A stretch of 64,000 nt of DNA. Origin: Gaeumannomyces sp. JS-464 (lineage: Eukaryota > Ascomycota > Sordariomycetes > Magnaporthales > Magnaporthaceae). The number at the start of each line of letters is the position of its first letter. Position 1 is the first letter of the stretch. The translations under genes were made by a program, and so were the position numbers. Location: positions 9,920,001 to 9,984,000 of the forward strand of contig NGZR01000001.1 of the NCBI GenBank assembly GCA_002197995.1, read 5' to 3'. This document shows positions 60,576 to 64,000 of this stretch, in pieces. The notes under the pieces are model-generated. The model had not been told where the DNA came from and searched no databases. It saw only the letters and a list, made by a program, of their open reading frames with translations.

Positions 60576-61129
60576 CAGCAGCATCACGGGCTAATGATCG
60601 AATCGAATCAACGTCACCGGGCGTCACGCCAGATAACCTGGTCGGGGTACTGAACTGGTCGTACCTGGAGATGACCCTCGGCATCGTGTGCGCCTCGCTT
60701 CCGCGACTGCGTCCGCTGTTCTCTTCCCTCGGCACGAAAATGACAGGTGCCGAAAAGAAGAGCAGCCGCGGCACAGGAGACGTCGGCAGTCGTCTGAGCC
60801 GGCTGAGGGCCGGCGGATCCAAGGCGAGCAAGGGCCTCTCGAACGGCTCCTCCGCCTGCTCGGCCCCGGGCGAAAACGCCGTCCCGCCAACCGTCACAAA
60901 GCCTCGACCGGTGGCCCCCAGCAACACGCACCGCAGCCAGCGGGACCGGATGAAACCGTTTGCGGACGCGCAGTCGGACACGGTCGAGCTTTGTGAGATG
61001 GACCTGACGCCGGGAGCGGGGGCGAGAGCAGACCAAGGGAGTGGAACGTTTGGGAGCGAGGAGGAGGCGCTTTGGCCGAGTCCCAGGAATTCCCGTGAAG
61101 GCGACGCTCTTGGGATCAGGGTATCTTGA
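60576..61129 (+). pseudogene. C-terminal fragment of a PTH11-like / fungal rhodopsin-type membrane protein
   Basis: The frame contains VLNWSYLEMTLGIVCASLPRL then RPLF, which matches the last transmembrane helix and the cytosolic entry of PTH11-like receptors (usually W-x2-VE-x4-IVCACLP-x-LRPL). A Ser/Lys-rich tail of about 130 residues ending GDALGIRVS follows. Only one of the seven helices is present. Upstream the frame meets TGA at 60548-60550; CCTAG at 60571-60575 could serve as an acceptor, but no upstream exon with further helices was found. It is therefore either a relic or a gene whose 5' part is too degraded to see. Confidence 0.55.
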
Positions 61130-61295
61130 TATACCCACGCGCAGAGTATGAAAACGCCATGTAAGATCGAGAATACCACTGCTGCTTCAATATTTTTTTT
61201 TCTGCGGCTCTCCCAGCGTTCATGGTGGCGCGGAAGCGATTGCAAGCATAGAAGAGGTTGCCAAGCAGGCTGCAAGCTGCTATGTTATTTTTATT

Positions 61296-61319
61296 CCCCC
61301 CCCCCCCCCCCCCCCCCCC
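61296..61319. repeat. homopolymer run of 24 C
   Basis: An unbroken C run between the PTH11-like fragment and the HET gene. The length is unlikely to be exact. It is the counterpart of the 22-base G run at 6555-6576. Confidence 0.9.
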
Positions 61320-61427
61320 ATTGACGAGAAGCTTGAGACCCCATTCGTTGCGCGAGCCATAGGACGAATCGGAAGACACGCCCGGTTTGTGCGCTTTCAC
61401 CCGCGTCAGCGAGGCCATTTCTTTCCC

Positions 61428-63821
61428 ATGGATGGATGCTTAGCCCGCTGTGGCCGTAATCCCCACTCTTGGGATTTTTCGCATCTCCCATCGTCGGCTG
61501 CAACCAGAACGCAGTCCATCGGAGCAGCCGCGAGCCAGGCCGCAGCCATTGTCTTCCCGGCTTTGCGCTGCGTTGCAACGGCTTTCAAAGGCCGCCAGCG
61601 CCTGCGCCAGGAGCAACCCACCACCAGTCGCGGGGAAGCATATCGCGCGGCCGCCGAGCAGGGCTGCTACATCTGCCAGACCATCTACAGGAGCGACGGC
61701 TGGAAATCGCTGGACCCTGACACGCAATCCTTTCAAGTCGGTGTGTACCTCTCGCCTACCGAGACATGCCTCCTAGCTGGCTCAGGCTTGTCATTGACGC
61801 CGCCTGGGACGAATCCGACTCCGACTCGACAACGATGATGATAGCGATGAGGGAAGCAAAGCGGACGAGGTTCAGCACCCGCCCTCCAGACCCTGGAAAC
61901 AGACGCCGGCGTGCCGCAGCTTGCTGGAGAGAGCATCTTTAGCCTGCCAGCGCCGCCGATGTGGGCATTCGTTTGCCCACCTGCCCCAGGTGAGCGCCCA
62001 CTCCAGGGATTTGACGCCCGCAAGGTCCGTCCTGGATGCGCCGTTTGACTGAGGCCATGGACTTGCCCGGTTGGAGAGGTCGAGAGGCATATCGGACGCC
62101 AGCCCCCTCCGCCTGGGTTCGACAGTCCTCAATTTCTAGACGTGGCGCGCCGGTGGTTCTCCGAGTGCGTCCAGGCCCATCCGTCCTGCCGACCGCGGAA
62201 GCCTTATTTCCGTCCCACGCGTCTTTTGGAGATTCTGTCCGACACACAGGCGCACATCGTCATTTCAAGGGACGAGAAAGTGACGGGGCCGTACGCCTCG
62301 CTTTCCCATTGTTGGGGCAAGACAAAGAGGCTCAAGCTTCTCGACTCCAACATCGACCAGCTCCGCCAAGGCATCCAGATCGAAGACCTCCCCACCAGCT
62401 ACCGTGAGGCCATCAGCGTGTGCCGCCAGTTCGGGTTTCGCTACATCTGGATCGACTCCCTCTGCATCATCCAGGACCAGAGCACCATGGAGGATTGGAA
62501 GCGGGAGGCCGCGACCATGAAGGACGTGTACCAAAACTCCGTCATGACAATCGCCGCAGCCGCCGCAGCCGAGAGCTCTGAGGCGAGCTTCCAGTCTCGG
62601 GATGCCTCCCTCATTCACCCGGTCCAGGTCCAGGCCCACTGGGAAGGCATAGAGCCGCATGCATCGAGTTACTACCTCGCCAACTCGAGGCTGTACGAGA
62701 GCGAGGTCGAGGGCAGCCCCCTGTTCAGCCGCGCGTGGGTTCACCAAGAGGTGTCGCTAAGCCCGCGGACGCTGTACCTCACCGCGTCCCAGCTTTGGTG
62801 GCATTGCTCGCGGAGCTGGGCGTGTGCGAAACGTATCCAAACGGTGTCCCGAGGGCCATGATCTTACCAGGCAGCCAAGCGGAGGCCCTGGAAGACGCAG
62901 CACGCAACCCCAGGGCAGGCCGCAGATCCAGGCTCGATGCTGGAGCCTGACGGTGCCAACATGAACCGCCAGTGGATCAAACACGTCGAGATGTACACGG
63001 CGTGCCACCTGACGTTCCCGAGGGACCGGCTGGTCGCCTTCTCGGCCATCGCCAAGGCCGATCAGGAGAGGGATCCGGGGGACACGTACGTCGCGGGCCT
63101 GTGGCGCTCGCAGCTGCCGCGGATGCTCTGCTGGTCCACGTGGAAGACGCGCCCCTGCTACCGGCCGGCGCGGTACCAGGCGCCCTCCTGGTCCTGGGCG
63201 TCCGTCGAGGGCCCCGCCATCTTTGGCGACCTCCACACCTCGGAGCACATGATGGTGGCAGAGCAGCCCTGCGCCATTCTGGACGTCGCGACCTACCCGG
63301 TCGACGGCTGCGACGACACGGGCCTCCTCAGGGGCGGGCACCTCCGGGTGCGCGGGAGGCTCGTCCGGGTCGGCTGTCTGGACGGCCACGTATCCCTCCG
63401 GGAAGAGGGGAGCGGGTCCTGGGAGTACATCGAGGGCTCGGATGAGGCGCACGGGGACATGGAGCGGAACGAGTCCTGGACCACCTTCAGCTTTGACGAG
63501 TGCTCCCTCGGCGGGGAGCCGATCGTGTCCTACCTGGACGGCCTGACGCCGGATCTGGTGTCGAGCGGCCATATGGAGACGGTCGCTCGGGCCACAAAAC
63601 ATTGGTCGGCGTGGGTCGAGAGGTTCGACAAGATGTACGCACTGCCTCTTGTGGAGGCGGCCCGGGGAAAGGCTCTCTACAGTGGGCTCATCGTCGGCCA
63701 GTTTCAGGGCCGCGCGCCCGCCAACGTTTACCAGAGGATTGGCTATTTCTCCGCGATGGGAGATATCACTGTGAAGGCTCTAAAAGAACGTGGGGTAGAA
63801 CAGGAGATTGTCATCGTGTGA
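61428..63821 (+). pseudogene. HET-domain (heterokaryon incompatibility) gene with several frame breaks
   Basis: HET domains signal self/non-self recognition and cell death on fusion of unlike fungal strains. The N-terminal part contains the CYICQTIYRS Cys pair. The HET core lies at about 62280-62580: YASLSHCWGK, LPTSYREAISVCRQ, FRYIWIDSLCIIQD, DWKREAATMKDVYQNS and MTIAAAAA. The usual RAWVHQEVSLSPRTLYL follows, then QLWWHC. One G must be added near 62808-62812 to continue as AELGVCETYPNGVPRA, and a further shift near 62900 is needed to reach MLEPDGANMNRQWIKHVEMY. The C-terminal part (MLEPDG to EIVIV) is open to 63821 with PSWSWASVEG typical of the family. At least two more breaks lie at 61790-62100. 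Either many small indels affect the assembly here or the gene is decaying; both are possible, since HET genes are often inactivated. The start at 61428 is a guess. Confidence 0.7.
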
Positions 63822-64000
63822 TTAGCCCATCTCGTGATATGTCACAGCTCTGTACCACACAAAATTGGGTCAGCGAGATGGGAATTTCATCTTTTTCTAT
63901 CTTTTTTCTTTTTTGCTCATCCAATTAGCATTTTGTGAAGCTCAGCTATGCTATTAGAATCCTATCTTGTCGTCTCGAACTTATTAATAAGTGCAACCTT
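63822..64000. other. 3' flank of the HET gene
   Basis: AT- and T-rich sequence after the stop codon, consistent with a 3' untranslated region; nothing else is seen before the window ends. Confidence 0.5.

Noticed and set aside
60559..61275. 238-codon minus-strand frame
   Set aside because: It is antisense to the PTH11-like fragment, whose plus-strand frame has recognisable family sequence.

Overview
This window looks like a filamentous ascomycete chromosome (Pezizomycotina, most likely Sordariomycetes). Genes carry short 5' splice-site introns of about 60-80 bases (GTAAGT/GTGAGT donors, CTAAC branch points, CAG acceptors), coding sequence is GC-rich, and the gene content is typical of the group: an AA9 polysaccharide monooxygenase, NADP-mannitol dehydrogenase, a HET-domain gene, a PTH11-like fragment and a KP4-like secreted protein. 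Palindromic TACCTAGGTA-type microsatellites are scattered through the spacers. No tRNA, rRNA, CRISPR array or intact transposon was recognised.

Layout. 1.2-3.2 kb: a single-pass membrane protein of unknown role. 5.0-9.7 kb: a small secreted His-rich protein followed by a ZIP zinc transporter; both carry the same C-x2-H-x5-C module, and CAAGGT hexamers (the motif bound by Aspergillus ZafA) are over-represented upstream of both. 10.0-12.2 kb (minus): an APC-family permease with a 4-base microexon. 13.3-14.9 kb (minus): a secreted PA/M28 aminopeptidase. 15-19 kb: gene-poor, with a 35-bp minisatellite that ends in inverted copies, a 43-bp inverted repeat and one candidate 47-residue two-exon gene. 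19.1-20.1 kb (minus): AA9 enzyme. 22.2-23.2 kb: mannitol dehydrogenase. 24.7-25.3 kb: KP4-like secreted precursor. 27.1-29.1 kb: MFS sugar transporter. 31.6-33.8 kb: Nha1/Sod2-type Na+/H+ antiporter. 33.8-41.7 kb: no gene seen. 41.7-44.7 kb (minus): forkhead transcription factor with a 4.8-kb gene-free upstream flank. 49.5-51.7 kb (minus): cactin splicing factor with two tiny terminal exons. 52.4-53.5 kb (minus): single-pass membrane protein. 56.0-57.8 kb (minus): XLF/Nej1 end-joining factor. 60.6-61.1 kb: PTH11-like fragment. 61.4-63.8 kb: HET-domain gene with several reading-frame breaks.

Two points matter for anyone using this annotation. First, about two thirds of the genes contain at least one point where the conserved protein jumps frame by one base, nearly always inside a short C/G run or simple repeat, and most are repaired by adding one base. 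This points to assembly indels rather than to a cluster of dead genes, so coordinates below span the gene across such breaks. Second, the most interesting biology is the 5.0-9.7 kb pair: a transporter whose ectodomain is an A-B-A-B exon duplication in which a phase-2 intron splits every Cys-His module, beside a short secreted protein that uses the same module without introns.
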